A DNA stretch of 26,159 bases from Comamonas sp. Its GTDB lineage: Bacteria > Pseudomonadota > Gammaproteobacteria > Burkholderiales > Burkholderiaceae_C. Under the pieces are notes generated by a model, which did not search any database, was not told the origin of the DNA, and saw nothing but the letters and a program-made list of their open reading frames with translations. A program made the translations under genes and the position numbers. The stretch's first letter is position 1. Each line of letters starts with the position of its first letter. Location: NCBI GenBank assembly GCA_018384835.1, contig JAHAYB010000104.1:1-26159 (forward strand), in the 5' to 3' direction. This document shows positions 7,388 through 16,053 of this stretch, one piece after another.

Positions 7388-7411
7388 CTGGTTTTTTGCG
7401 GACATAACCAG
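7388..7411. promoter_or_regulatory. Inverted repeat in the engB/cytochrome c4 intergenic region
   Basis: CTGGTT (7388-7393) and AACCAG (7406-7411) form a perfect six-base inverted repeat with a 12-base centre, 13 bases before the cytochrome start. Just upstream a TAGAAT (7379-7384) resembles a -10 box reading towards the cytochrome gene, though its -35 is poor. An operator or leader hairpin is possible; nothing identifies the regulator. Confidence 0.25.
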
Positions 7412-7423
7412 ATACCACCGATT

Positions 7424-8041
7424 ATGAAGTTGCTTGCCTCTTTGCTGATGACTGCCGCCGTGGCAGCGCCCGCCTTTTCTGCCGCTGCTGCGGACTCCTC
7501 CCCCGGCCCTGATTTGGCCAAAGGCCAGGCCAGCTACGCCGCTGTGTGTGTGGCTTGCCACGGCGAGGCCGGTAAATCCACCCTGGCAGAAAACCCGGTG
7601 TTGGCTCAACAACACCCTGCCTACTTGGTCAAACAGCTCAAAGAGTTCAAGGACGACAAGCGCGTTGACCCCATCATGAAGGGCTTTGCCACCATGCTCT
7701 CTGAGGAAGAGATGGTCAACATCGCCGCCTGGCTAGGGCAGCAAAAGGCTGACACCGGCTTTTCCACCGATAAAGAGCTGGTCGATTTGGGCGAGCGTAT
7801 TTATCGCGGCGGCATCCAAGAGCGCAATATTGCCGCTTGCGCAGGCTGCCACAGCCCCAACGGTGCAGGCATTCCTGCCCAATACCCCCGCTTGGGTGGC
7901 CAACACGCGCAGTACACGGCCAAGCAGCTCAACGCCTTTCGTGATGGCAGCCGCCACAACACCGAAATGCGTGACGTAGCCGCCAAGCTCAACGATAAAG
8001 AAGTCAAAGCCTTGGCTGATTACATTGCTGGCCTGCGTTAA
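7424..8041 (+). CDS. Diheme cytochrome c4
   Basis: This periplasmic electron carrier usually passes electrons from the bc1 complex to terminal oxidases. The 205-residue precursor begins with a Sec signal peptide (roughly residues 1-22, cleaved after an Ala-rich stretch). Two class I cytochrome c domains follow, each with one haem site: CVACH (42-46) and CAGCH (139-143). Likely axial methionines are Met85 in DPIMKGFA and Met182 in NTEMRDVA. The two-domain layout and length are typical of cytochrome c4. It is followed by a strong terminator, so it is a single-gene transcript beside the cytochrome c maturation operon that would attach its haems. No clear ribosome binding site is visible before the ATG. 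Confidence 0.94.
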   Translation: MKLLASLLMTAAVAAPAFSAAAADSSPGPDLAKGQASYAAVCVACHGEAGKSTLAENPVLAQQHPAYLVKQLKEFKDDKRVDPIMKGFATMLSEEEMVNIAAWLGQQKADTGFSTDKELVDLGERIYRGGIQERNIAACAGCHSPNGAGIPAQYPRLGGQHAQYTAKQLNAFRDGSRHNTEMRDVAAKLNDKEVKALADYIAGLR

Positions 8042-8110
8042 ATAGCGCCCTCCAGCCCGTTGTGCTGGCTGGCTTGGGGGAACTTTCCTAGCGCTTGTAC
8101 ACCCTATTTG

Positions 8111-8149
8111 GCGGTGCCATCGTGATACGGTGGTACCGCTTTTGTTTTT
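8111..8149 (+). terminator. Strong Rho-independent terminator after cytochrome c4
   Basis: GCGGTGCCATCGT (8111-8123) pairs over 13 positions, two of them G-T wobbles, with ACGGTGGTACCGC (8127-8139) around a GAT triloop. It is followed directly by TTTTGTTTTT. It separates the cytochrome gene from resB and argues against any resB start upstream of it. Confidence 0.9.
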
Positions 8150-8211
8150 GCGCTTGTGTACAGCTATTGGCGAGTGCCCGGTGTTTTGCCCTTTTTTTCT
8201 GTGCTTATTTC

Positions 8212-10368
8212 ATGTCAGATTTTTCTTTGCGCTGGCGTAATTTTTTAGAGCTGCTGGCCTCCATGCGCTTTGCCATTGCCTTGCTTACGGTGATTTGCAT
8301 TGCCTCTGTCATTGGCACGGTGATTCAGCAGCACGAGCCGGTGAATAACTACGTCAACCAGTTCGGTCCCTTTTGGTCAGAGCTGTTTTTGGCGCTCAAG
8401 CTCAACGCCGTCTACAGCGCCTGGTGGTTTTTGCTGATTTTGGCGTTTCTGGTGGTCAGCACCAGCCTGTGCCTGATGCGCCACACGCCCAAATACCTGG
8501 CCGATTTGCGCAACTTTAAGGAAGACATCCGCGAGAAAAGCCTCAGCGCCTTTGGCCACAAAGCGCAAAACACTCTGGCTGAAGCCCCACAAGCTGCCGC
8601 TCAACGCATTGGCCAAGGGCTGGCGCAACGCGGCTGGCGCGTAAAGATGCAAGAGCGCGACACCGCCAATGGCAAGGGCTATATGGTGGCCGCCAAGGCA
8701 GGCGCAGCTAACAAGCTGGGCTATATCGCTGCGCACACGGCCATTGTGCTCATTTGCATTGGCGGCCTACTCGATGGCGATTTGATTGTCCGCGCCCAGA
8801 TGTGGATGGGCGGCAAAACCCCCTATGTGGGCGGTGGCCGCATTTCAGATGTGCCTGACCAGCACCGCCTGTCTATGAGCAACCCCACCTATCGCGGCAA
8901 CCTGTTTGTCGCCGAGGGGACACAGGCCAGCACGGCCTTACTCAGCCAGTCGGACGGCATGTTGCTGCAACCGCTGCCATTTTCTGTAGAGCTGAAAAAA
9001 TTCATCGTCGAGTACTACAGCACCGGAATGCCCAAGCTGTTTGCCAGCGAGGTACTGATTCACGATTTAGCAACCGGCGAAACCACGCCCAAGCGCATCG
9101 AGGTCAACCACCCCGCCAGCTACAAGGGCGTGGAAATTTACCAATCCAGCTTTGACGATGGCGGCTCACGCGTCAAACTCAGCGCCCAACCCTTCCAAAG
9201 CAGCGGCCAAAGCATGGAGGTGGAAGGGGTGATTGGCGAATCCACCACCTTTACCCGCAAGCTAGGCAACGGCCAGCCCGACGAGCGCATGGCACTGGAA
9301 TTTACCGAGCTGCGCACTATCAATGTTGAGAACTTCAGCAATACCGAGCCAGTAGGCAGTAGCAGCGCCGTAGATGTGCGCAAAGTGGATTTGCGCAACG
9401 CCATTGAGTCGCGCTTGGGCGCTGGGCATAAAACCGCCACCGAGAAAAAACTGCGCAACATCGGCCCTAGCGTGGGCTACAAGCTGCGCGACCAGGCCGG
9501 GCAAGCCATTGAATACCACAACTACATGCTGCCGGTGGATATGGGCGAAGGCCCGGTTTACCTGCTGGGGATGCGCGAAGTGTCTTCTGAGCCGTTTCGC
9601 TATCTGCGCGTGCCCGTGGACCATGAGGGCAGCCTGGACGGCTTTGTGCGCTTGCGCCAGGGCTTGAGCGACCCCAGCCTGCGCCAGGCCGCCATTGAGC
9701 GCTATGTCAGCAAGGTCAGCCCTGATAGCAACCCTGAGTCGGCTGCTTACCACAACCTGCTGCAATCGACCGTTCGCGCCCTGGAGCTGTTTGCCGGTAG
9801 CGGCCAAGCCCCCGATGGCGGCCTGCAAGGCGTGGGCCAGTTCATTGAGGCCAATGTACCGCCCGAGGCGCGTGAGCAAATTGGCGAGACTTTGCTGCGC
9901 CTGATTAGCGGCTCCTTGTTAGAGCTGGCGCAAATTAGCCGCCAAAGCAATGGCCTTCCCTTACTGGATACCGAAGATGACACCACCCAAGCCTTTATGA
10001 CAAAGGCCGTGTTAGCGCTGAGCGATGCCCAGTTCTACCCTGCGCCTATGGTTTTTATGCTCCAAGATTTTGAACAGGTGCAGGCCAGCGTCTTCCAGGT
10101 GGCGCGTGCCCCTGGCAAGAATGTGGTCTATTTGGGCTGCGTGTTTCTTATCATCGGCGTGTTTGCCATGCTCTATGTGCGCGACCGCCGCCTGTGGGTG
10201 TGGCTGGCACCTACCGCCACCGCCGAGCACAGCCAAGCGCAGATGGCCATGTCCTGCAACCGCAAACTGCTGGATGTGGACCGCGAGTTTGAGCAGCTTG
10301 CCCAGCAACTGCTTGCCGCCACCCCCACACCCGCACCGACGATTGCCCCTGAACCGAAAGAGGTTTGA
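8212..10368 (+). CDS. resB: Cytochrome c biogenesis protein ResB (system II)
   Basis: ResB/Ccs1 pairs with CcsB in system II cytochrome c maturation, moving haem across the inner membrane and joining it to apocytochromes in the periplasm. The 718-residue product has the ResB layout: transmembrane segments near residues 18-36 and 68-88, a third around 168-188 (GYIAAHTAIVLICIGGLLDG, with a conserved-looking His), a large periplasmic domain of about 440 residues, a last membrane helix near 637-656 and a charged 62-residue cytoplasmic tail. The frame is open to 8095, but that would run through the terminator at 8111-8149, and the ATG at 8212 begins MSDFSLRWRNFLELLASMRF, the usual start of the family. 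The next gene begins three bases after its stop. Confidence 0.94.
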   Translation: MSDFSLRWRNFLELLASMRFAIALLTVICIASVIGTVIQQHEPVNNYVNQFGPFWSELFLALKLNAVYSAWWFLLILAFLVVSTSLCLMRHTPKYLADLRNFKEDIREKSLSAFGHKAQNTLAEAPQAAAQRIGQGLAQRGWRVKMQERDTANGKGYMVAAKAGAANKLGYIAAHTAIVLICIGGLLDGDLIVRAQMWMGGKTPYVGGGRISDVPDQHRLSMSNPTYRGNLFVAEGTQASTALLSQSDGMLLQPLPFSVELKKFIVEYYSTGMPKLFASEVLIHDLATGETTPKRIEVNHPASYKGVEIYQSSFDDGGSRVKLSAQPFQSSGQSMEVEGVIGESTTFTRKLGNGQPDERMALEFTELRTINVENFSNTEPVGSSSAVDVRKVDLRNAIESRLGAGHKTATEKKLRNIGPSVGYKLRDQAGQAIEYHNYMLPVDMGEGPVYLLGMREVSSEPFRYLRVPVDHEGSLDGFVRLRQGLSDPSLRQAAIERYVSKVSPDSNPESAAYHNLLQSTVRALELFAGSGQAPDGGLQGVGQFIEANVPPEAREQIGETLLRLISGSLLELAQISRQSNGLPLLDTEDDTTQAFMTKAVLALSDAQFYPAPMVFMLQDFEQVQASVFQVARAPGKNVVYLGCVFLIIGVFAMLYVRDRRLWVWLAPTATAEHSQAQMAMSCNRKLLDVDREFEQLAQQLLAATPTPAPTIAPEPKEV

Positions 10369-10371
10369 CGT

Positions 10372-11733
10372 ATGAATACTGCATCCACCCCAGCCCCTGC
10401 CGTTGCCGCTGCGCCCAGTGTGTATCTGCACCAAGGCTTTTTTGCCCGCCGCAATATCATGGATTGGATTTTTGCCGCCTTGGTATTAGCCGGTGGCCTG
10501 TACGCCTTGCAGCAATACAACCACGCCATGGATGGCTACGAAAAAGGCATTTTGCTGCTCACCATTCCTACTTTAGTCGGCCTGGGCTGGTTCTGGCGAC
10601 CCCTGCAAAAGCTGATGCTGGCTGTGGCTGGCCTGTCGCTGCTGGCCATCTGGCTTTACCAAGCGCCCGACGGTACAGCACAGATTGACCGTGCTGATAC
10701 GGTGTTTGGCCTGAAGTACTTGCTCTCCAGCCAATCGGCCATTTTGTGGATGAGCATGTTGTGCTTTATGGCCACAGTGTTCTACTGGGTCACGCTGTTT
10801 GCCAAGTCTGAGCAAAGCAGCTTTGGCCCAATTGCCACTGGCATCACCTGGGTGGCCATTACCCTGGCGCTGCTGGGAACCATGGTGCGCTGGTACGAAA
10901 GCCATCTGCTCGGCCCCGATATTGGCCATATCCCGGTCAGCAATCTGTATGAAGTGTTCGTCATGTTTATCTGGATGACGGCGCTGTTCTACCTCTACTA
11001 CGAAGAGCAATACGCCACCCGCGCCCTGGGCAGCTTTGTGATGCTGGTGGTCAGCGCCGCCGTAGGCTTTTTGCTGTGGTACACCCTGGTGCGCGAGGCG
11101 CACGAGATTCAGCCCCTCATCCCCGCCCTGCAAAGCTGGTGGATGAAGCTGCACGTTCCGGCCAACTTTATCGGCTACGGCACTTTTGCCCTGGCAGCGA
11201 TGGTGGCTTTTGCCTATCTCATCAAGCAGCAAGCAACTGAAACCAAGTGGTACAAACTCGCCCCTCTGTGGTTGCTGGGCGTGGCGCTGTGCTTTGAGCC
11301 TTTGGCCTTCCGCCAAGACCATAGCGGTGGCAGCAGCTACTGGCTGGTGTACTTCGGTATATCAGCGCTGGTTGTAGGCAGCATTTTGGCCGTGCGCAAA
11401 CCCATTGCCGCCCGCCTGCCCAGCTTTGAGATTCTGGACAGCGTGATGTACAAATCCATTGCCGTGGGCTTTGCCTTCTTCACCATTGCCACCGTACTGG
11501 GCGCTCTGTGGGCAGCAGAAGCCTGGGGCGGCTACTGGAGCTGGGATCCGAAAGAGACCTGGGCACTTATCGTCTGGCTTAACTATGCCGCTTGGCTGCA
11601 TATGCGCCTAATGAAGGGGCTGCGCGGCACAGTCTCGGCCTGGTGGGCGCTGGTGGGCTTGGCTGTTACTACCTTTGCCTTCCTGGGGGTGAATATGTTC
11701 CTGTCCGGCCTGCACAGCTACGGGGAACTCTAA
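10372..11733 (+). CDS. ccsB: Cytochrome c biogenesis protein CcsB (CcsA/ResC type)
   Basis: This is the haem-handling partner of ResB in system II. The 453-residue polytopic protein shows the defining tryptophan-rich WWD motif [14 protein letters not shown] (385-398). Candidate haem-ligand histidines include His261 (LHVPANF), His410 (AWLHMRL) and His448 (LHSY). The [10 protein letters not shown] and [13 protein letters not shown] blocks are family-typical. About eight hydrophobic segments are visible; the N-terminal 20 residues are Ala/Pro-rich and unremarkable. AAAGAGG (10357-10363) lies eight bases before the ATG, a good ribosome binding site inside the end of resB, so the two are translated together. 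msrP follows after 13 bases, indicating one operon. Confidence 0.95.
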   Translation: MNTASTPAPAVAAAPSVYLHQGFFARRNIMDWIFAALVLAGGLYALQQYNHAMDGYEKGILLLTIPTLVGLGWFWRPLQKLMLAVAGLSLLAIWLYQAPDGTAQIDRADTVFGLKYLLSSQSAILWMSMLCFMATVFYWVTLFAKSEQSSFGPIATGITWVAITLALLGTMVRWYESHLLGPDIGHIPVSNLYEVFVMFIWMTALFYLYYEEQYATRALGSFVMLVVSAAVGFLLWYTLVREAHEIQPLIPALQSWWMKLHVPANFIGYGTFALAAMVAFAYLIKQQATETKWYKLAPLWLLGVALCFEPLAFRQDHSGGSSYWLVYFGISALVVGSILAVRKPIAARLPSFEILDSVMYKSIAVGFAFFTIATVLGALWAAEAWGGYWSWDPKETWALIVWLNYAAWLHMRLMKGLRGTVSAWWALVGLAVTTFAFLGVNMFLSGLHSYGEL

Positions 11734-11746
11734 GCCCACACTTGCC

Positions 11747-12709
11747 ATGAACCAGCCTCTGCCCAGCGAAATCACCCCGCCCCAGCATTACGCCAACCGC
11801 CGCCAATGGCTACAAGCCGGGCTGGCCGCAGCAGCGGGGGCAGCCTGGGGCAGCAGCCCTAGCGCCTGGGCAACACAGCCTGGCAGTAGCAAGCTGGCGG
11901 CACTGACTGGCCAGCCCAGCCGTATCGCTGGTGGCAGCACACTAGAAAAAACCACGCCCTTTGCCGATGCCAGCGGCTACAACAACTTCTACGAGCTAGG
12001 GATGCGCAAAGAAGAGCCTGCCCGCAACGCCCACCGCCTGCCCCTGGCAGATTGGACGGTGCGCATCGAAGGCTTGGTTGCCCAGCCCCAAACCCTGGGC
12101 TTGGAAGAGCTGCTGCGCCTGGCTCCGCTGGAAGAGCGCATCTACCGCCTGCGCTGTGTCGAGGGCTGGTCGATGGTGATTCCCTGGGTGGGCTACTCCC
12201 TGGCCGCCCTGCTCCAAAAAGTACAGCCTCTGGGCAGCGCCAAATATGTGCAGTTTGAAACCCTGGCCGATGCCCAGCACATGCCCGGCCTGCGCAGCCG
12301 CGTACTGCAATGGCCTTATACCGAGGGGCTGCGCCTGGATGAGGCCATGCACCCCCTGAGCCTGCTGGCCTTTGGTATGTATGGCCAGGTGCTGCCTGGG
12401 CAAAACGGCGCACCCGTGCGCTTGGTGGTGCCGTGGAAATACGGCTTCAAAAGCGCCAAATCGCTGGTGGCGATTCGCCTGGAGGAGCAGCAGCCCGCTA
12501 CCGCTTGGAATCAGACAGCACCGCATGAGTACGGCTTTTATTCCAACGTCAACCCCGACGTGCCCCACCGCCGCTGGAGCCAGGCCACCGAGCGACGCAT
12601 TGGCGAAGATGGCCTGCTTGCCCCTAAGCGCCCTACTCTGCCTTTCAATGGCTATGCCGAGCAAGTTGCCCAGCTCTACAGCGGCATGGACTTGCAGCGC
12701 TACTACTGA
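11747..12709 (+). CDS. msrP: Methionine sulfoxide reductase catalytic subunit MsrP
   Basis: MsrP is the periplasmic molybdopterin enzyme that reduces methionine sulfoxide in oxidised proteins, taking electrons from MsrQ. The 320-residue precursor has a twin-arginine signal ([16 protein letters not shown], 16-31) for export after cofactor insertion. It has the sulfite-oxidase-type core with the Mo-ligand cysteine Cys137 in [12 protein letters not shown] (136-147), [19 protein letters not shown] (216-234) and [18 protein letters not shown] (269-286). Length matches the family (E. coli 334). It starts 13 bases after ccsB and precedes msrQ by 41 bases. Expression with cytochrome maturation genes fits a shared role in keeping periplasmic redox proteins, which bind haem through methionine, functional. 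Confidence 0.96.
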   Translation: MNQPLPSEITPPQHYANRRQWLQAGLAAAAGAAWGSSPSAWATQPGSSKLAALTGQPSRIAGGSTLEKTTPFADASGYNNFYELGMRKEEPARNAHRLPLADWTVRIEGLVAQPQTLGLEELLRLAPLEERIYRLRCVEGWSMVIPWVGYSLAALLQKVQPLGSAKYVQFETLADAQHMPGLRSRVLQWPYTEGLRLDEAMHPLSLLAFGMYGQVLPGQNGAPVRLVVPWKYGFKSAKSLVAIRLEEQQPATAWNQTAPHEYGFYSNVNPDVPHRRWSQATERRIGEDGLLAPKRPTLPFNGYAEQVAQLYSGMDLQRYY

Positions 12710-12750
12710 CGCTTGAGCACGCTGCGGCACAGCAGCCCCCCAAGCTCCCC

Positions 12751-13377
12751 ATGCCAGTCCCCAAGCGCAAACGCCTCCACCACCACCTCAAGCCGGTGGT
12801 GCTGTTGCTGTGCCTGCTGCCGCTGGCGGTCTTGTGTGTGCAAACCTTGAGCAATAACCTGGGAGCCAACCCGGCAGAGGCGCTAATTCGCAGCACCGGC
12901 CTATGGGCACTGCGCTTTCTGTGCTTGGCGCTGGCCATCACTCCCCTGCGCCTGCTGGCACGGTTGCCGATACTGGCCAGCTTTCGGCGCATGGTGGGGC
13001 TAGTGGCCTTTACTTATGCCTGCCTGCACCTGCTGGCCTATGCCTGGCTAGAGCTGGGCTTTACCGCCGCTGCCCTGTGGCAGGACGCAGTGCAGCGCCC
13101 CTTTATCACCCTCGGGCTGCTGTGTTGGCTGGTGCTACTGGCGCTGGCCGCCACCTCCCCCGCCCGCATGGTGCGCACACTGGGCGGCAAGCGCTGGCAG
13201 GCTTTGCACCGCTGGGTATATGCCGCAGGCATTTTGGCGATGCTGCATTTTTATTGGATGCGTGCAGGCAAGCACGACTTTGCCCAAGTCTGGCTGTACG
13301 GGGTAGTGATAGCGGGGTTGCTGCTTTATCGCCTGTTGCGCCGTTGGGGGTGGTTGCGGCGGCATAGAAAAGATTAG
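12751..13377 (+). CDS. msrQ: Haem-binding membrane subunit MsrQ
   Basis: MsrQ is the inner-membrane b-type haem protein that draws electrons from the quinone pool or flavin reductase and hands them to MsrP. The 208-residue product is of normal length with about six hydrophobic segments. It carries candidate haem-ligand histidines at His93 (ACLHLLAYAWLE), His153 and His166, and the family signature TSPARMVRTLGGKRWQALHR (135-154). The N-terminus is basic (KRKRLHHH), as expected for the cytoplasmic side. No good ribosome binding site precedes the ATG. It is the last gene of the plus-strand block and converges on the GNAT gene after 55 bases, with no convincing terminator between them. Confidence 0.95.
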   Translation: MPVPKRKRLHHHLKPVVLLLCLLPLAVLCVQTLSNNLGANPAEALIRSTGLWALRFLCLALAITPLRLLARLPILASFRRMVGLVAFTYACLHLLAYAWLELGFTAAALWQDAVQRPFITLGLLCWLVLLALAATSPARMVRTLGGKRWQALHRWVYAAGILAMLHFYWMRAGKHDFAQVWLYGVVIAGLLLYRLLRRWGWLRRHRKD

Positions 13378-13432
13378 TGAGTGGCTAGTGGCCTAGCATT
13401 TGCGCTGAAGCCATAAACACTGTAAGCACGCT

Positions 13433-14536
13433 CTAGAACACATCAGTATCACCAGGCTCAAAAGTGGGGCTATGCCATTGGCTGTGGGCGCTGCTGCCCA
13501 AGATATGTACGGCGTGGACAGCGCTGTTCGTTGCACTGCTGTAGCCGGGGGAGGCTCCCGCTGGGGCAGGGAGCCAGGTGTGCCAGCCGCTTTGCCCAGG
13601 TGCAGGTGCTGGTAAGGCTTGTAGGGCTTGGCCAATGGGCAGGCTAGGAGGTAGGCAGCTATCAACCACGATGGCCTGTGGGCTTTGGCGCGTGACCAGC
13701 CAGCCCATGGGGTGCTGCTGCCCAGGAGGGCAGAGCAGGTGGATATGGTAGGGCGGCGTATGCCCACGTGCCAAGGCTTGGCGCTGCGCGGGGTGGTCTA
13801 GGTAACGCCAGCGCAGGTATTGGGCATTTTTGACGATGAAGGGCGCGGCGGTGCTGCTGCTGTGGGCGGTGCTATTGTGCCGTTCTGTTTGCACGGCGTG
13901 CCAGATGGCGTTGAGCAAATGGCTCAACCCTCCACCAGGGTGGCCACTGCGCTGTACATCAAGGAGCTGGCTGTGCCAGGTGTTGTTCTCCACGTGCTGG
14001 CTGCTAGGGGGCAGTTGGTAGGGGTACAGGTACTGCTTGCACACTTGTAGCCGCCGATAAACCCCAATGCGTATGCCCAAATTGGCAGGCGCACGGCCAG
14101 GAAAGCCAAATAAATAGGGCGTGCTGGTGCCGTAGCTAGTGTGAAGGTGCTCGGCCAAGGCGTGATTCATCTGTCGGTAGATGCTGCTTGCACCGATATC
14201 TGCGCGATGCTCGGGGGCAATCATGACATCACAGACTTGCCCCATAAGAAGGGGTTGGCCGTTTTGTAGTCCAGGCAGCCAAACAACGCCGATGTGCCCC
14301 ACGATGTGCTGGTGCCGTGGCTCTTGCACCACGATGCCTGTGCCTCCTGCGGGGCTGCCTTGGTATTTCCAGCGCCAAAGTGTGGGAGTGGTGCGGCTAT
14401 GCGGAAAAACTTGGTGAAACAACTGGCATAAGGCCAGCCTGTCGCGTGCAGGCTGTACAGGGCGGTAGGTGTAGGTAGGTGGGTGACTGTGGTCTTGGTC
14501 TTGGTCTTGGTTGGGGTTTTGGTTGCTGCTTACCAT
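13433..14536 (-). CDS. GNAT-fold N-acyltransferase, last gene of the FecR/CHASE2 operon
   Basis: The 367-residue product resembles the two-half GNAT proteins found in polysaccharide and envelope loci. Visible hallmarks are LWRWKYQGSPAGG (53-65), QVCDVMIAPEHR (100-111) ending in an acetyl-CoA-loop-like RADIGASSIY, FGFPGRAPANLGIRIGVYRR (143-162) and YLRWRYLDHP (240-249) in the second half. Substrate is unknown; no signal peptide is seen, so it is probably cytoplasmic. The start is chosen at the ATG overlapping the previous gene's stop as ATGGTAA, with AGGATGG upstream; another ATG 12 bases earlier is possible. A GGTCTT hexamer repeated three times (14491-14508) encodes an Asp-Gln run near the N-terminus. 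The last 60 residues are low-complexity. Coupling to the barrel gene suggests it modifies a product of this operon. Confidence 0.75.
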   Translation of the reverse strand: MVSSNQNPNQDQDQDHSHPPTYTYRPVQPARDRLALCQLFHQVFPHSRTTPTLWRWKYQGSPAGGTGIVVQEPRHQHIVGHIGVVWLPGLQNGQPLLMGQVCDVMIAPEHRADIGASSIYRQMNHALAEHLHTSYGTSTPYLFGFPGRAPANLGIRIGVYRRLQVCKQYLYPYQLPPSSQHVENNTWHSQLLDVQRSGHPGGGLSHLLNAIWHAVQTERHNSTAHSSSTAAPFIVKNAQYLRWRYLDHPAQRQALARGHTPPYHIHLLCPPGQQHPMGWLVTRQSPQAIVVDSCLPPSLPIGQALQALPAPAPGQSGWHTWLPAPAGASPGYSSATNSAVHAVHILGSSAHSQWHSPTFEPGDTDVF

Positions 14537-16053
14537 GCTTTTTGCCATCCTAGGCTGATGCCGTAATCGTTCCAAGCAAACAAAGGCAGATTGCTCCAGC
14601 GCCGTGAGTGGTAGAGGCTGGTGCTCCACTGCCCACCTGCCCATGCTTGGGGCCATTGGTATTGCCAGGCGAGGTAGCTGGTGAGTAGGCGGCGCTTACG
14701 CCCGTGAGCCAGCAGGGGGCTATAGCCTTGCACATCGTTTTGCGCCTGTAACCACGCTTGGACGGTCCAGGGCGACTGGGGATAGGGCTGCCAGTGCATT
14801 TGCCACGCACCGCGTAGGGCAGAGGGTTGTTGCCCAGAGGTGCTGCTGCCAGGTCGGTGCTCATACTCTAGCCAAGTGCTGGCGTGTAGCAGACCGGGTT
14901 GCCCCAAGGGGCCGAGCAAAGGGGTTAGCCACGGCCCTAGCCCTGTGTAGGCGCGTAGCAAGAGGGCTTTGCGCTTGCCGGGGTGGTCTTGCAGCAGGCT
15001 AAAGGTGTAAAGCGCACTGGCTGCTGTGGTGCTGCCCGCCTCTGCCCCGCTGGCCGCTGGGGGAATGGTCCAGTGCAGGCTGGCAATGTGGCGCTGGCTG
15101 TTGTCAATACTGCGCTGGGTACCTAGGCTCCAGCGCCAATGGCCTTTGGTGCTCAGGTTGGTCGCTAAGGGGCCGGCCAGGGCAAAACGGGTGCTACTGT
15201 GGGCGCTAGGGTGGTCGGTAGGCTGGATGCTGGCCATCAGCTCCAGGCCACTGGCCCAGCGGCGGTAGAGGTGCATATACCCGCTAGTCGCAGCGCTAGG
15301 GCGCTCTTGCAAGCCCAGGGTGATATTGCCTTGGGGCAGGGTCAGCTCTAACTGCCTGGCGCTGGGGCGCATAAGGGGGTTGCGGCTGTAGCCTAGGCCG
15401 ATGCTCAGTTCTGTGCTGCGGCTGTCTGCGGGGCTAGGGCTATCTGTTTGAGCCAGGTAGTTGCCGCCATAGGGGGAGGAGGCGCTGGGGCTGGCCGCTG
15501 GGGCAAGGCTGTGCGGGTGTGTGCTTAGGCTTGCCATGCCGCTTTGCAGTAAATGCTCTAGCACCTGTTGCTGGGCGGCGCTGGTGCGCTCATCTTGCTG
15601 CAAGGCGCGTAGCAGGGCGCGGGCGCTACCCCAGCGCTCTTGGCTGGCTAACACTTGCGCTAAACGCAGGATAGCCTGTGCATCGTTGGGGCGTAGCAGC
15701 AAAATGCGCTCTAGCAGTAGCTCTGCTTGCAGCCATTGGCCTTGGCGCACATGCTCTTGCACTTGGGTGTGCAGTGCTTGCAGCATCTGCGCCTCGCAGG
15801 CGCTGGGGGGGTGGCTGGGGTCGGTGGGCAGTATGGGGGCTTGCTCTGGGGGGCAGGTGCTGTGCTGGCTGGGGGTATTGCTGCCAGTACCGCTATTGCT
15901 GCTATCGGTGAACTGGGCTAATGGGGTTCGCTGGGCGAAGGCTGCGGGGGCAGGGGTAGGCTGTGCCCAGGCAGGCACACAGGCTAAGAGCGTGATACCC
16001 AGTGCCACGACAGCACCGTAAATACGTTGTAGCAGTAACGACGGTAGCGGCAT
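14530..16053 (-). CDS. TPR plus outer-membrane beta-barrel protein, Slam-like
   Basis: The 507-residue precursor has a Sec signal peptide (about 1-30, cleaved after AWA), a Ser/Pro-rich linker, a helical TPR-like region (about 90-172, including QWLQAELLLERILLLRPNDA) and a C-terminal half (about 213-507) of alternating aromatic and polar strands as in outer-membrane barrels. The last strands, WSNLPLFAWNDYGISLGW (486-503) before a terminal aromatic, and QGYSPLLAHGRKRR (442-455), resemble the end of Slam (DUF560) translocons, which also have a periplasmic TPR domain before a barrel and export surface proteins. I therefore infer an outer-membrane export or assembly role; similarity was judged by eye. 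The ATG overlaps the CHASE2 stop as TAATG, and its own stop overlaps the GNAT start. Confidence 0.7.
   Translation of the reverse strand: MPLPSLLLQRIYGAVVALGITLLACVPAWAQPTPAPAAFAQRTPLAQFTDSSNSGTGSNTPSQHSTCPPEQAPILPTDPSHPPSACEAQMLQALHTQVQEHVRQGQWLQAELLLERILLLRPNDAQAILRLAQVLASQERWGSARALLRALQQDERTSAAQQQVLEHLLQSGMASLSTHPHSLAPAASPSASSPYGGNYLAQTDSPSPADSRSTELSIGLGYSRNPLMRPSARQLELTLPQGNITLGLQERPSAATSGYMHLYRRWASGLELMASIQPTDHPSAHSSTRFALAGPLATNLSTKGHWRWSLGTQRSIDNSQRHIASLHWTIPPAASGAEAGSTTAASALYTFSLLQDHPGKRKALLLRAYTGLGPWLTPLLGPLGQPGLLHASTWLEYEHRPGSSTSGQQPSALRGAWQMHWQPYPQSPWTVQAWLQAQNDVQGYSPLLAHGRKRRLLTSYLAWQYQWPQAWAGGQWSTSLYHSRRWSNLPLFAWNDYGISLGWQKAW

Noticed and set aside
8095..8211. Longer start for resB
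   Set aside because: The extension would be translated through the 13-pair terminator at 8111-8149, and the ResB family begins at the ATG at 8212.
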